From contig JAEWSK010000234.1 in NCBI GenBank assembly GCA_023398345.1, positions 1 to 9,549 of the forward strand: a stretch of DNA of 9,549 nucleotides. The letters run 5' to 3'. Made by a program: the position numbers and the translations under genes. Positions within the stretch are counted from its first letter, which is position 1. Every line of letters starts with the position of its first letter. Source of the DNA: Armatimonadota bacterium (GTDB lineage Bacteria; Armatimonadota; UBA5829). Under the pieces are notes generated by a model, which worked only from the letters and a program-made list of their open reading frames with translations, was not told where the DNA came from and ran no database searches. Shown piece by piece: positions 1 to 7,515 of the stretch.

Positions 1-2147
1 TATCTATAGGCTTTTGCCTCTCCGCGGATGCGTTGGCGTATATTTTCGGCGACTGTCGCCCTATCTTGCGGTGCAGTAAACTCCAGTGGCGATTTGCCAA
101 GCAAATCCTCAAGCTCTGCTCCCAGTATATCAAGCATACGAGAGTTGAGATAGACGAATTGGTCGTCTTGAATCATATACACTCCGACCATCGTCTCTTC
201 CACAAGGCTTCTATACTTTGCCTCGGCCTCTTGCAAGGCTTGTTGAGCTTGTCTACGCTCAGTTATGTCTTCATATGTGCCAAGGATTCCAATAACGTGT
301 CCTTCTGAATCGTGTAGCGGTATCTTGTTGGTGTCAAGCCATTTCGTCTCGCCTTCGGCTGTTTGTTGGGCCTCGATAATGTGATATGACGGCTCGTTTG
401 ATTCCATCACCTTGAGGTCCCACTCACGATAACTTTTGGCATCAGCATCTGCCCACGGCATATCATAGTCGGTTTTGCCGATGATATCAGCGGCGTTATG
501 CAGGCCCGCCGCGCGCGCGAAGTTATTATTGCAGCCCAGAAAAACCGAGTTTTTGTCCTTCCAAAACACAAACTGCGGTATGTTGTTAATTACCAACTGC
601 ATCATCTCGCGTGATTCACGCATTTTTGCTTCGGACTGCTTGCGCTTGGTTATATTGCGCACAATTATCATAAAGCCTTGATCGGCAAGGGGAATGATTC
701 TAGCCTCGTACCATTTGAGTTTGCCATGTATCTTGAGCGGATACTCGGTCGCAACTGCGGAATTTGTCTTGAGGGCTTCATTCATTGCCTGCTTGAACTT
801 GCGGGCCGCCTTGTCGGGAATCGACTCATCGAATTTCCTGTTTAAAAATAGCTCCGGTGCAGCATACAACTCTTTTATATCCGATGCATGATAGCTCACG
901 ATCCGTCCACTTTCGTCAATCCAAAAATAGACGTCTGGAAATGCGTGTAGGACAATTTCCATCTCGGAGGTGGCTTTGCGGAGCAATTCTTCTGTTCGCT
1001 TGCGCTCGGTGATGTCTCGATCACTGCCGCGATAGCCTCGGAACACACCATCTTCGTCGAAAACAGGTTCACCATTTGCTTCCATTACAACCGGCCGGCC
1101 GTTTTTGTGTAATAACGTGTTTTCCATCATAGAAAACGGCTCTCGGTTTGCGGCTTTCGGTTCAAATATTTTTCTGATCTTGTCTGCTTCTTCTTCAGAC
1201 ATAAAGTCGTAAGGCAATTTGCCGACGATTTCCTCGGGTTCATATCCCAAAATATCACGCGAGCGGGGGCTTGAGTATGTAAAGATAGTATTTTCATCTA
1301 TTTGCCAAAACCAGTCGCTTGTCTTTTCGACCAAATCTCTGAATTCACGCTCGCTTTTTTCAAGCGCTTCCTGCGCATGCACGCGATCGGTGATGTCAAA
1401 CGCATTTAGCATTATAGCGGGCGCGTTCTTATGTAGGATGGCATTGGTGCGAAAGTCGAGATATTTAACTTCCCCATTTTTCGTAATGGCTCGAGTTACG
1501 CGATCCATAGGGATATCTTCTCCCGCTAGACGGCGTTGCTGTGCATCAGTTAACTCAGCAACTTCATCCGGGTGCACGTAATTCCAGATACTTGTCCCTA
1601 TTACTTCATCGCAGCTATAACCCATCAGCTCACAGATTCTAGGATTGGCATAGGCTATTTTTTGATCTTGAATAATAATAATTCCGGTTTTTAAGTTTTC
1701 TACAAGCGCAATGCAGTCAGCTTCGATTTCCAAAGCCAACTGCTGCCGCAAAACAACATCAGCAATGTCTCTGGCGATTCCAACAAATCTTGTGGGGCCG
1801 CCACGACTAACGCGCATCAGCGCGCAGACAATTTTATAGCTTTTTATCGAGGAGTCTGCTGCGCGTAAGTTTGTGACAAGACTGATTGCCGGCTCGCCTA
1901 CTTTTGCCGACTCATTAAAAACACTGCGGCACTTTGCGGAATCCTCTTCGGGCATAATATCGAAGATAGGCATTCCAACTAGCTTTTTAGGAGTGTAACC
2001 CAACAGATTGCGTACAGCTTTATTCGAGTAGGTTATAACCCCATCCATGCTGAGCTCAAAAACCCAGTCAGGCACGGAGTCTAGCCGTTTTTTTACGACC
2101 CGGCAGTCTTGCGACGTCCCTGTTTGTGCTGATGTTTTGCCTGTCAT
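1..2147 (-). CDS. Multi-PAS sensory protein, 3' end outside the window (partial)
   Basis: An uninterrupted frame runs from ATG at 2147-2145 to the left edge, about 715 residues. It reads as tandem PAS/PAC units: PAS1 about 22-128, PAS2 143-254, PAS3 266-385, PAS4 396-505, PAS5 514-635, and the start of PAS6 from about 644. Typical PAS words are visible, such as [12 protein letters not shown] in PAS3, and PAC-type ends such as RDITERKR and EDITERRQ followed by short charged linkers. No signal peptide or membrane segment is visible, so it should be cytoplasmic. Such arrays sense ligands or redox state and usually feed a C-terminal histidine kinase, GGDEF/EAL or similar output, but that part is not in the window and no output is claimed. 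In-frame stops (TAA, TAG) lie a few codons upstream and support the chosen start. No good Shine-Dalgarno sequence precedes it. It follows the GAF-kinase gene on the same strand after 220 bases and may work with it. Confidence 0.9.
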   Translation of the reverse strand, partial: MTGKTSAQTGTSQDCRVVKKRLDSVPDWVFELSMDGVITYSNKAVRNLLGYTPKKLVGMPIFDIMPEEDSAKCRSVFNESAKVGEPAISLVTNLRAADSSIKSYKIVCALMRVSRGGPTRFVGIARDIADVVLRQQLALEIEADCIALVENLKTGIIIIQDQKIAYANPRICELMGYSCDEVIGTSIWNYVHPDEVAELTDAQQRRLAGEDIPMDRVTRAITKNGEVKYLDFRTNAILHKNAPAIMLNAFDITDRVHAQEALEKSEREFRDLVEKTSDWFWQIDENTIFTYSSPRSRDILGYEPEEIVGKLPYDFMSEEEADKIRKIFEPKAANREPFSMMENTLLHKNGRPVVMEANGEPVFDEDGVFRGYRGSDRDITERKRTEELLRKATSEMEIVLHAFPDVYFWIDESGRIVSYHASDIKELYAAPELFLNRKFDESIPDKAARKFKQAMNEALKTNSAVATEYPLKIHGKLKWYEARIIPLADQGFMIIVRNITKRKQSEAKMRESREMMQLVINNIPQFVFWKDKNSVFLGCNNNFARAAGLHNAADIIGKTDYDMPWADADAKSYREWDLKVMESNEPSYHIIEAQQTAEGETKWLDTNKIPLHDSEGHVIGILGTYEDITERRQAQQALQEAEAKYRSLVEETMVGVYMIQDDQFVYLNSRMLDILGAELEDLLGKSPLEFTAPQDRATVAENIRQRIRGEAKAYR

Positions 2148-2155
2148 ATTTTTAC

Positions 2156-2214
2156 TAAATACGGGCTTTCGGCTCTATTAGTAAACAGTTATACCCGCAA
2201 CAGCCGATAATCAA
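2156..2214 (-). promoter_or_regulatory. Candidate promoter(s) of the multi-PAS gene
   Basis: Two overlapping possibilities are visible on the minus strand. One pairs TTGATT (2209-2214) with TATAAC (2188-2193) at a short 15-base spacing, giving a leader of about 34 bases. The other pairs TTTACT (2180-2185) with TATTTA (2156-2161) at 18 bases, which would start transcription within about two bases of the ATG. Both are weak matches and I cannot choose between them. Their presence, together with the 220-base gap, suggests the PAS gene may be transcribed independently of the kinase. Confidence 0.3.
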
Positions 2215-2230
2215 CCTCAGCATATCTCGA

Positions 2231-2244
2231 CTGCATACGTGCAG
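2231..2244. repeat. Short inverted repeat in the kinase/PAS intergenic region
   Basis: CTGCA (2231-2235) and TGCAG (2240-2244) form a perfect 5-bp inverted repeat around TACG. It lies about 40 bases upstream of the candidate PAS-gene promoter on the minus strand. It could be an operator half-site pair or a small hairpin. There is no T-run after it on the minus strand, so it does not look like a terminator for the kinase gene. Confidence 0.25.
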
Positions 2245-2367
2245 GGAGTGAATGTGCAACGGTGCATGAAAATTTTAAGTAGGATAATCTGTAAAAACAG
2301 CTTCGTGTTCTGGGAGGATTGTTGGTGGACGAGTGTTCGGGCTTTTTGCGCTATGCTCTCAGGTTTA

Positions 2368-5300
2368 TTATGTGCTGCCTTTTAGGCTGCCGGATGTTCG
2401 ACGTTCCAGAGTCTGGTCAATTTCTTCGGTCATTGCGGCAGGAAATCCACTTTGCGGCAGATACACAGTAAATGTTGACCCTTTGTCCAACTCGCTTGCT
2501 ACTTCGATTCTGCCGCCATGATTTTCAATGATCTTTTGAATTACGCTCAGTCCCAGCCCTGTGCCTTTTGTTTTTGTTGTAACAAATGGCTGGAATATAC
2601 GATCGAGGTTTTCTTTTGCAATGCCGGTTCCGGTGTCGTTTACAGACAGATAGACTGTCCCAGCTGAAGCGCGGCCGGTCGAGACGGTCAGCGTGCCGCC
2701 GCTGGGCATTGCTTGCATAGCGTTTATGAACATATTGCGCAGCACTTGCTCGAGTTGGCCTTCGTCGGCCTTGATGTCGGGCACTGTATTGTCGAGATTT
2801 TCTTTGACGATTACGTTATTGTCGGCGATATGCACGCTCATTAGTTGCAGAGTTTTATCCACTACGTTGTTTACTGATGTAGTCTTCATTTCGAGCTGCA
2901 TTGGGCGAGCGAAGTCGAGGAATTCTGTAGTAAGTTTGTTGAGTCCGTTGACCTCATCGACTATGATGCCCAGAAATTCAGTGATCGGGCCGTTGTCCTC
3001 ATACTCTTTTTGCAGGAACTGAGCAGCGCCTTTTATCGAACTCAATGGGTTTCGCAACTCATGCGCAATACTTGCCGCGAGTTGGCCTATAGCCGCGAGT
3101 TCGCCCATTCGCCGAAACTCATTTTCCATCTTTGTCTCGCGGGTGATGTCCTCAAATATCAAAACCAGCCCAAGCTGTTCTCCCGCGCTGTTGAGAAGTT
3201 GGGATATGCTGAGGTTTATATACGCCTCGTCACGGCTTTCGCGGCGGAACGTGAGCTTGTATGCTTGATATGTTTCTCCTATTTCCGAGACACTTTTTAT
3301 GGCGTTTCTCAGCGTGTCCTTGTCGGATTTTGCGATTTTTAATCGCTCAAGCACATGCTCGTAGTGCTGGCCTTCGATTCTATTTGCTCTCAGCCGGACG
3401 ATCTGCTCGGCAGATGCGTTCCATGTGAGGATGTAGCCGTCGGAGTCCAGCGTAACTACTCCTGCCGCTATGCTGCTGAGGATATTGTCAGTATAGCTTG
3501 TGAGTGCCGATAGCGCTTCGAGTTCTTTGTAGATGGCCGCGCCCTGGCTGGCTGTGATGGATAAAACGCGGACGTTGTCCTCAGTGTACAGATTTGGGCT
3601 GTAGCTGCAGACATTTAGCACGCCGACGACTTCGTCCTGCACGATCAGCGGGATCGACATGAGCGATCTGACAGGCCTGTCGCCTGTGCTAAAGTCGTCA
3701 AAGCGCGGGTCTTGCTTAATATCGGGTGAGACCAGCGCCTTACGTTCGTTAATAGCCCAACTTGTGACACTGCTGCCGTCAAGCATCTCTTGATTGTTTA
3801 TAGGCTCGCACTTGCCTCTGAATTTCGATGCCCTAATTGACGCGGTTCCTGTTTTGTGATCGACGGCATAGATGAACGATTCGTCGTAGTCCACTAAGTC
3901 GGCCACAATGGCAAGTATTGAGTCCAATGCCTGTTCAAGATTCGCGGCGGAGCTTATTCTTTTTGAGAACTCATACAGTGCTGTAAGCTCAAGCACCCTC
4001 TGGCGCATCTTTTGTTCGTAGAGCGCGGCATTTTTTAGCACCGTCGCTGCGTGAGATGCAACTATCGAGACTAATTTGAACTCGCCCGGCAAAAATGCTT
4101 CGCTGCGATTTCGGCTTAAAACCAGCGCCCCTATTGAGACATCTTCCGCTATGAGCGGCACAAGCATTAGATTTCCATTGTCCGGGGCCAACAAATTGAG
4201 CATGTCTGCGACCGGGCCGGATGCCCGCTCTGCACTGTCCGGAGCAAGTGCAATAGAGTTGCGCTGGTTGCGCGCGAATTCTACGCACTCATCTCTCCGT
4301 GCGGCTGCGCTGATATTGTCGGCTGCTTGAGCTATCGTACCCGTGGCGGTCTGAAGCTTTAATTTATCGCGCTTAGTGTCGAGCAGCAGCAGTCCCGCGC
4401 CGTTGCAGTGCACGATCTTGGACGCAGTCGTCATCAGCATATCGGATGCGCTGTCAAGCCCGCATGTCGCACTGATGTTCTTTGACTGTTCGTATAGCAC
4501 GTTAAGCTCGGCGTATTTTTCTTCCATCGCCTCGTAAAGTCGGGCATTCTCGACAGCTATGCCTGCCTGACTTACGAATGTTGACAGCAAATCGACGTTT
4601 TGAGGCTCGATAGACCTGCCTCGGAGGCAGTTGTCAACGACAACTACTCCAATTGAGTTATCTCTAACAACTATCGGCGCGACCAGATATTCACCTTTGC
4701 CCGATGTGTGCCCGAATTCGGCAGGGGCCTCTTGAGAAAATATAGGTATGCGCTCTCGCGCGGCAATCCCTATTACACCCTCGTCTGCCAATATTCTGGA
4801 GGGAGTCAGTTCCTGCTGTGCATAACCTCGACGTGCTTGAAGCACGAACTCATTTGTTCGCTCGTCCGTGAGATATACAGAGCATCGGTCGAATCCGACC
4901 ACCGTTGTGATGCCGTCTAAAATCTGATCCAGAACTTCCTCAATGTCGAGCGTTGAATTTATCGCGCGCAGCACATCGGAGATGGTGGACATTTCTTGGA
5001 TTTTTTGATGCAGCCGCGCGTAGAGGTCGCTGTTGGCAATTGCCAGTGCCGCGTGAGTTGCAAATACACCGAATAGTTTTAAGTCGTCCGAGTCGAACGG
5101 TGGATTTGGGACGTGGCGTCGGATGCTGAGCACGCCGATCACGCCGTTATCTTGATCTTTGAGCGGCACGCACATAGAGGCACTGACGTTCGTCCGAGGA
5201 ATTACGGCTTCGCGGAATCTTGGATCGGATCCAACGTCGAGTATTAACACAGGCTCGCCCGTGGCTGCTACTTTTCCCGCGATGCCTTCCCCGACGCCGA

Positions 5301-5964
5301 TTCTAGCTTCCTTGACGATGTCGTCGGCAAGCCCAAAGCTTGCAACTATCATCAGCGCGCCATCATGAGGACTGCGCAGCATAAGTGAGCATGCCTGTCC
5401 GTCCATTACGGCGGCGGCTTTTGCCACAATCATATTTAAGAGCTGGGAATTTTCTTTCGCATCTATTGCCTTGCCAATCTCATAGATTGTTGCAATTTCT
5501 TCAATGTGTTTTCTTGCGAGCTTATTTGAACTCTCTAGCTCATCGGCTAGATGGGAGTTTTCAATTAAAATGGAGACATATGTGGAGACGACTGCAAGCA
5601 GCGCAATATCGATTTCTGTGCATGTTTTGCCCGCGCCAACAAGCGCTCCGCAAAATTTATTGACGGCAGGGATCGGGACGAAGATGCGATCTTTCGACAC
5701 GATCGGCTGTGGGTTTGCTTTAAATGCGCTTTTTGCGGCGGACTTGAGCGTAGAATCGGCTATTTTCTTTTTGCCGTCGGTGCTGTGCCAGCTTCGCATA
5801 TCGCCGGACGTAGTGTCGGTGACGACCGCGCAGAGCGCGCCCAGTCCGAGCGCTTCGCGAGCCGCGGCGAGCACATGCCTTAGCCTTTCGTCCGCCGGTT
5901 CGGACGAACCGGCCAGTTCCGCTATTTGTTGTAGAGCGGAGACATTCGACGATGAGAACGGCAT
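2368..5964 (-). CDS. Soluble sensor histidine kinase, GAF(x5)-PAS-HisKA-HATPase_c
   Basis: This complete 1198-residue protein begins with a degenerate GAF-like domain (about 8-137). Four clearer GAF domains follow (171-312, 339-475, 504-648, 676-815), joined by helical, coiled-coil-like linkers. Next come a PAS domain (824-942, ending in FEDITRE), HisKA (955-1022) and HATPase_c (about 1072-1186). The H-box IAHELRNPL carries the predicted autophosphorylated His968. The ATP-binding lid is intact: N-box with Asn1081, G1 box DTGTG at 1110-1114, F-box IFQPF at 1123-1127, and G2 box GTGLGLS at 1134-1140. The H-box resembles NtrB/AtoS-type kinases. No membrane segment or signal peptide is seen, so it should be a cytoplasmic sensor that integrates several small-molecule or redox inputs. 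The GAF domains lack the DxxxH/C pattern expected of bilin-binding phytochromes. There is no receiver domain and no response regulator gene in the window, so its phosphotransfer partner is unknown. It is flanked by a multi-PAS gene downstream. Confidence 0.95.
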   Translation of the reverse strand: MPFSSSNVSALQQIAELAGSSEPADERLRHVLAAAREALGLGALCAVVTDTTSGDMRSWHSTDGKKKIADSTLKSAAKSAFKANPQPIVSKDRIFVPIPAVNKFCGALVGAGKTCTEIDIALLAVVSTYVSILIENSHLADELESSNKLARKHIEEIATIYEIGKAIDAKENSQLLNMIVAKAAAVMDGQACSLMLRSPHDGALMIVASFGLADDIVKEARIGVGEGIAGKVAATGEPVLILDVGSDPRFREAVIPRTNVSASMCVPLKDQDNGVIGVLSIRRHVPNPPFDSDDLKLFGVFATHAALAIANSDLYARLHQKIQEMSTISDVLRAINSTLDIEEVLDQILDGITTVVGFDRCSVYLTDERTNEFVLQARRGYAQQELTPSRILADEGVIGIAARERIPIFSQEAPAEFGHTSGKGEYLVAPIVVRDNSIGVVVVDNCLRGRSIEPQNVDLLSTFVSQAGIAVENARLYEAMEEKYAELNVLYEQSKNISATCGLDSASDMLMTTASKIVHCNGAGLLLLDTKRDKLKLQTATGTIAQAADNISAAARRDECVEFARNQRNSIALAPDSAERASGPVADMLNLLAPDNGNLMLVPLIAEDVSIGALVLSRNRSEAFLPGEFKLVSIVASHAATVLKNAALYEQKMRQRVLELTALYEFSKRISSAANLEQALDSILAIVADLVDYDESFIYAVDHKTGTASIRASKFRGKCEPINNQEMLDGSSVTSWAINERKALVSPDIKQDPRFDDFSTGDRPVRSLMSIPLIVQDEVVGVLNVCSYSPNLYTEDNVRVLSITASQGAAIYKELEALSALTSYTDNILSSIAAGVVTLDSDGYILTWNASAEQIVRLRANRIEGQHYEHVLERLKIAKSDKDTLRNAIKSVSEIGETYQAYKLTFRRESRDEAYINLSISQLLNSAGEQLGLVLIFEDITRETKMENEFRRMGELAAIGQLAASIAHELRNPLSSIKGAAQFLQKEYEDNGPITEFLGIIVDEVNGLNKLTTEFLDFARPMQLEMKTTSVNNVVDKTLQLMSVHIADNNVIVKENLDNTVPDIKADEGQLEQVLRNMFINAMQAMPSGGTLTVSTGRASAGTVYLSVNDTGTGIAKENLDRIFQPFVTTKTKGTGLGLSVIQKIIENHGGRIEVASELDKGSTFTVYLPQSGFPAAMTEEIDQTLERRTSGSLKGST

Positions 5965-5977
5965 TTTCTTAGGCGAT

Positions 5978-5985
5978 ACCTCATC
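5978..5985 (-). promoter_or_regulatory. Distant ribosome binding site of the GAF kinase
   Basis: On the minus strand GATGAGGT is the only Shine-Dalgarno-like sequence ahead of the kinase ATG at 5964. It ends 13 bases before the start, longer than the usual 5-9. No in-frame ATG, GTG or TTG lies closer, so the start stands but initiation may be inefficient. Confidence 0.45.
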
Positions 5986-6000
5986 TTTTTCGATACCCGT

Positions 6001-6029
6001 ATTATACCACGCGGGCGATTTAGGGTCGA
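6001..6029 (-). promoter_or_regulatory. Promoter of the GAF kinase, extended -10 type
   Basis: On the minus strand a consensus TATAAT (6001-6006) is preceded by TGG, forming an extended -10 (TGnTATAAT). TCGACC (6024-6029), four of six matches to TTGACA, lies 17 bases upstream. The predicted transcription start is near 5994, giving a leader of about 30 bases that contains the GAGGT sequence. This fits a housekeeping sigma-70-type promoter dedicated to the kinase. Confidence 0.65.
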
Positions 6030-6038
6030 CAAAAACTG

Positions 6039-6049
6039 CACATGATGTG
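6039..6049. promoter_or_regulatory. Candidate operator: perfect palindrome upstream of the kinase promoter
   Basis: CACAT-G-ATGTG is a perfect inverted repeat with a one-base centre. It sits at about -45 to -55 relative to the predicted kinase transcription start, where an activator would bind. The binding protein is not identifiable from this window. It does not match the CRP or FNR consensus. Confidence 0.35.
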
Positions 6050-6067
6050 ACAACTATATGGTTATTC

Positions 6068-6149
6068 AGTAGTGCTTTTGCAATATGCTTATGCTTGTCT
6101 GACGCTATAATACCCCAAAATGCAGAGATAATAACTCAGACGCACTACT
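6068..6149. repeat. Split inverted repeat in the Nudix/kinase intergenic region
   Basis: The 14-base segment at 6136-6149 (TCAGACGCACTACT) is complementary to two separate upstream blocks: AGTAGTGC (6068-6075) and GTCTGA (6097-6102), 21 bases apart. As RNA or extruded DNA this would give an 8-bp and a 6-bp stem in line, with a 21-base bulge carrying a tandem ATGCTT repeat and a 33-base apical loop. The loop contains a TATAAT on the plus strand (6106-6111). The role is unknown: a processed or terminating structure downstream of the Nudix gene, a regulator site or a small RNA are all possible. Confidence 0.4.
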
Positions 6150-6179
6150 AACGTAGGGATTGTTCCATTATAAGGGCGC

Positions 6180-6713
6180 TCAATGTATATTTTGTGCGAG
6201 CCAATCAGCTAAAAAATCAAGTGCCGGCGCGCGAAATTGGCCAAAGCCCAGCCATTTTTCGGTTAGCTGTCGCATATCGTCTGCAAGCTGGCGCAGTTTG
6301 TCGGCGTCAGCGTCAATATAGCCGCTGATTGATTCAGTTTTGTCGGTGGGGTGGGGTGTTTCAAAAGACTCGGTTCCTAAAATGACAAAATGCTTAAAGT
6401 CCAGACTTCTGTCTTCAAATTCGCATCGCTCGTCAATTCGGCCGATCATTTCCTGAATTTTAGGCGGAAGGCCGGTCTCTTCAATAACTTCACGTTGAAA
6501 CGCTTGCTCGGGCGTCTCGCCGGGATGTATGCCGCCGGTGGGGAGATTGTATATGCCCGATGGAAAGAAGCTTTTTGTCAGCAGCAAAATCCTTCCGCCG
6601 GGACGCGGCATTACCATCACGACTCCGCTGCGCGTGTCCATTTCGCCTCGTGCAGTGAGCAGGCGGTTGAAGTAGTGGGCGTCTAGCCGGACGGTCACTG
6701 ACTGTATCTTCAT
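6180..6713 (-). CDS. Nudix hydrolase
   Basis: This 177-residue protein has a complete Nudix box at residues 60-82. It matches GX5EX7REUXEEXGU exactly: Gly60, Glu66, Arg74, Glu75, Glu78, Glu79, Gly81, Leu82. These residues bind the divalent metal and hydrolyse a nucleoside diphosphate linked to another group. The surrounding strands (VVMVMPRPGGRILLL at 31-45, then PSGIYNLPTGG at 51-61) fit the family fold. The substrate cannot be told from the sequence; nucleotide sugars, damaged nucleotides and ADP-ribose are all possible. No signal peptide is seen, so it should be cytoplasmic. Its ATG overlaps the RDD gene stop (ATGA at 6713-6710), which implies one operon and translational coupling. About 40 residues beyond a typical Nudix domain make a helical C-terminal tail. 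It is not a usual member of the RDD/SpoIIM/DUF58 set. Confidence 0.9.
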   Translation of the reverse strand: MKIQSVTVRLDAHYFNRLLTARGEMDTRSGVVMVMPRPGGRILLLTKSFFPSGIYNLPTGGIHPGETPEQAFQREVIEETGLPPKIQEMIGRIDERCEFEDRSLDFKHFVILGTESFETPHPTDKTESISGYIDADADKLRQLADDMRQLTEKWLGFGQFRAPALDFLADWLAQNIH

Positions 6714-7459
6714 AGCATCCCACGTTCGCTAACGCATTTTTTGTAAATTGCCGCAATCAAGCTTGAGTAGACTACTTCGCCTGCGACTTCGATTCCCATA
6801 TGAATCATGATCGGCCGCGCGATTTTTTCGGCAATTTGTTCGCGCATGGCAGGCGTCAGTTCGTCTGAGCGTGAGACAAATCTCTTTATAGCGTCGAATT
6901 GCTCTGGTGTCACCAATTCAATGTTTTTTACGAGCGCGCTTTCTGGAGTTTCGCTTTGTGCGATTAATTTTGGCTGGGCTATGTCGCCGGACCACTCAGC
7001 GCGTTCTTTTACAACAATTGTACCTGCCGCTAAATCTCCGAGCCGCTGGTTATTTTGCGTAAAAAACATCGCCACAAAGCCGATTACTGCCATGTCCACG
7101 ACTCGGATGAGTCCGCGGATTGCTGCCGAGACCAGGTCTATTGGCGTTCCGCCGTATTTAACCACGCGTATGCGCATCAGTCGTTTGCCGGGAGTTTGAC
7201 CGTTCCAGATAGTTTCGAAGAAAAGATAATATCCCCACCAGAGCACAAACGTCGTTACAATCAATGCGGCTGTAGGCATGCCGACTACGGGCAGCTTGAA
7301 TGCGTGTTCGATTCCAAGAACCATCACGACTACTGCCGCTATCGCCAGCGCTTGAATAAGAAGATCGACAACTGCAGCCCCGCATCGCGAAGCGACTCCG
7401 GCAAGCTCGTGTTCTATACGCACATTTTCAGGAGTGATTGTCTCTATGTGTCTTGGCAT
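6710..7459 (-). CDS. RDD-family membrane protein with cytoplasmic C-terminal tail
   Basis: This is a 249-residue integral membrane protein. The RDD hallmarks are visible: Arg25 and Asp32 in and just before the first membrane helix (about 28-50), GQTPGKRLMRIRVV at 87-100 after the second helix (61-82), and RLGDLAAGTIVV at 139-150 after a third hydrophobic stretch (117-133). A soluble, helix-rich tail (150-249) contains the segment TPEQFDAIKRFVSRSDELTP, a type of tail I associate with RDD proteins encoded next to SpoIIM and DUF58 genes. The molecular function of this subfamily is not established; transport or assembly roles are conjecture. An in-frame TAA two codons upstream fixes ATG 7459 as the first possible start. 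No Shine-Dalgarno sequence lies within range. It is divergent from the SpoIIM-like gene (56 bases between starts) and overlaps the Nudix gene by four bases. Confidence 0.92.
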   Translation of the reverse strand: MPRHIETITPENVRIEHELAGVASRCGAAVVDLLIQALAIAAVVVMVLGIEHAFKLPVVGMPTAALIVTTFVLWWGYYLFFETIWNGQTPGKRLMRIRVVKYGGTPIDLVSAAIRGLIRVVDMAVIGFVAMFFTQNNQRLGDLAAGTIVVKERAEWSGDIAQPKLIAQSETPESALVKNIELVTPEQFDAIKRFVSRSDELTPAMREQIAEKIARPIMIHMGIEVAGEVVYSSLIAAIYKKCVSERGML

Positions 7460-7463
7460 TACT

Positions 7464-7469
7464 TATATA
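7464..7469 (-). promoter_or_regulatory. Candidate -10 box of the RDD gene, very close to its start
   Basis: TATATA on the minus strand ends four bases before the RDD ATG (an ATATAT register ends five bases before it). Transcription would therefore begin at or next to the start codon. No convincing -35 is visible. AAGGAG (7489-7494 on the minus strand) is about 29 bases upstream of the ATG, too far to act as its Shine-Dalgarno sequence. A leaderless RDD mRNA is suggested but less strongly than for the divergent gene. Confidence 0.4.
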
Positions 7470-7478
7470 TTCGATTCG

Positions 7479-7509
7479 TTAACAAAAACTCCTTGCCGCA
7501 TGCTATAAT
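7479..7509 (+). promoter_or_regulatory. Extended -10 promoter of the SpoIIM-like gene, predicts a leaderless mRNA
   Basis: A perfect extended -10, TGCTATAAT, lies at 7501-7509, with TTAACA (five of six matches to TTGACA) at 7479-7484 and a 19-base spacer. The hexamer ends at 7509, so the standard spacing puts +1 at 7516, the A of the SpoIIM-like ATG. No Shine-Dalgarno sequence lies between. The -35 region sits within the 56-base divergent gap, next to the candidate RDD -10, so the two promoters are likely to influence each other. Confidence 0.7.
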
Positions 7510-7515
7510 CGCCGC

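Noticed and set aside
2289..2300. CTGT-AAAA-ACAG as a terminator hairpin for the kinase gene
   Set aside because: Only a 4-bp stem, with no G+C-rich core and no following T-run on the minus strand.
3500..5550. Phytochrome-like or bilin-binding GAF domains
   Set aside because: None of the GAF domains shows the conserved cysteine and DxxxH context, and there is no PHY domain before the PAS/HisKA part.
6106..6111. TATAAT on the plus strand as a promoter
   Set aside because: No -35 at a suitable distance and no plus-strand gene downstream; kept only as a note within the split inverted repeat.
5504..6151. Long open frame on the plus strand, 215 codons
   Set aside because: Mostly antisense to the GAF-kinase N-terminus, with no recognisable domain; the serine/alanine-rich sequence is typical of the opposite strand of a real gene.
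7489..7494. AAGGAG on the minus strand as the RDD ribosome binding site
   Set aside because: It is about 29 bases from the ATG, and an in-frame stop two codons before the ATG prevents any earlier RDD start.
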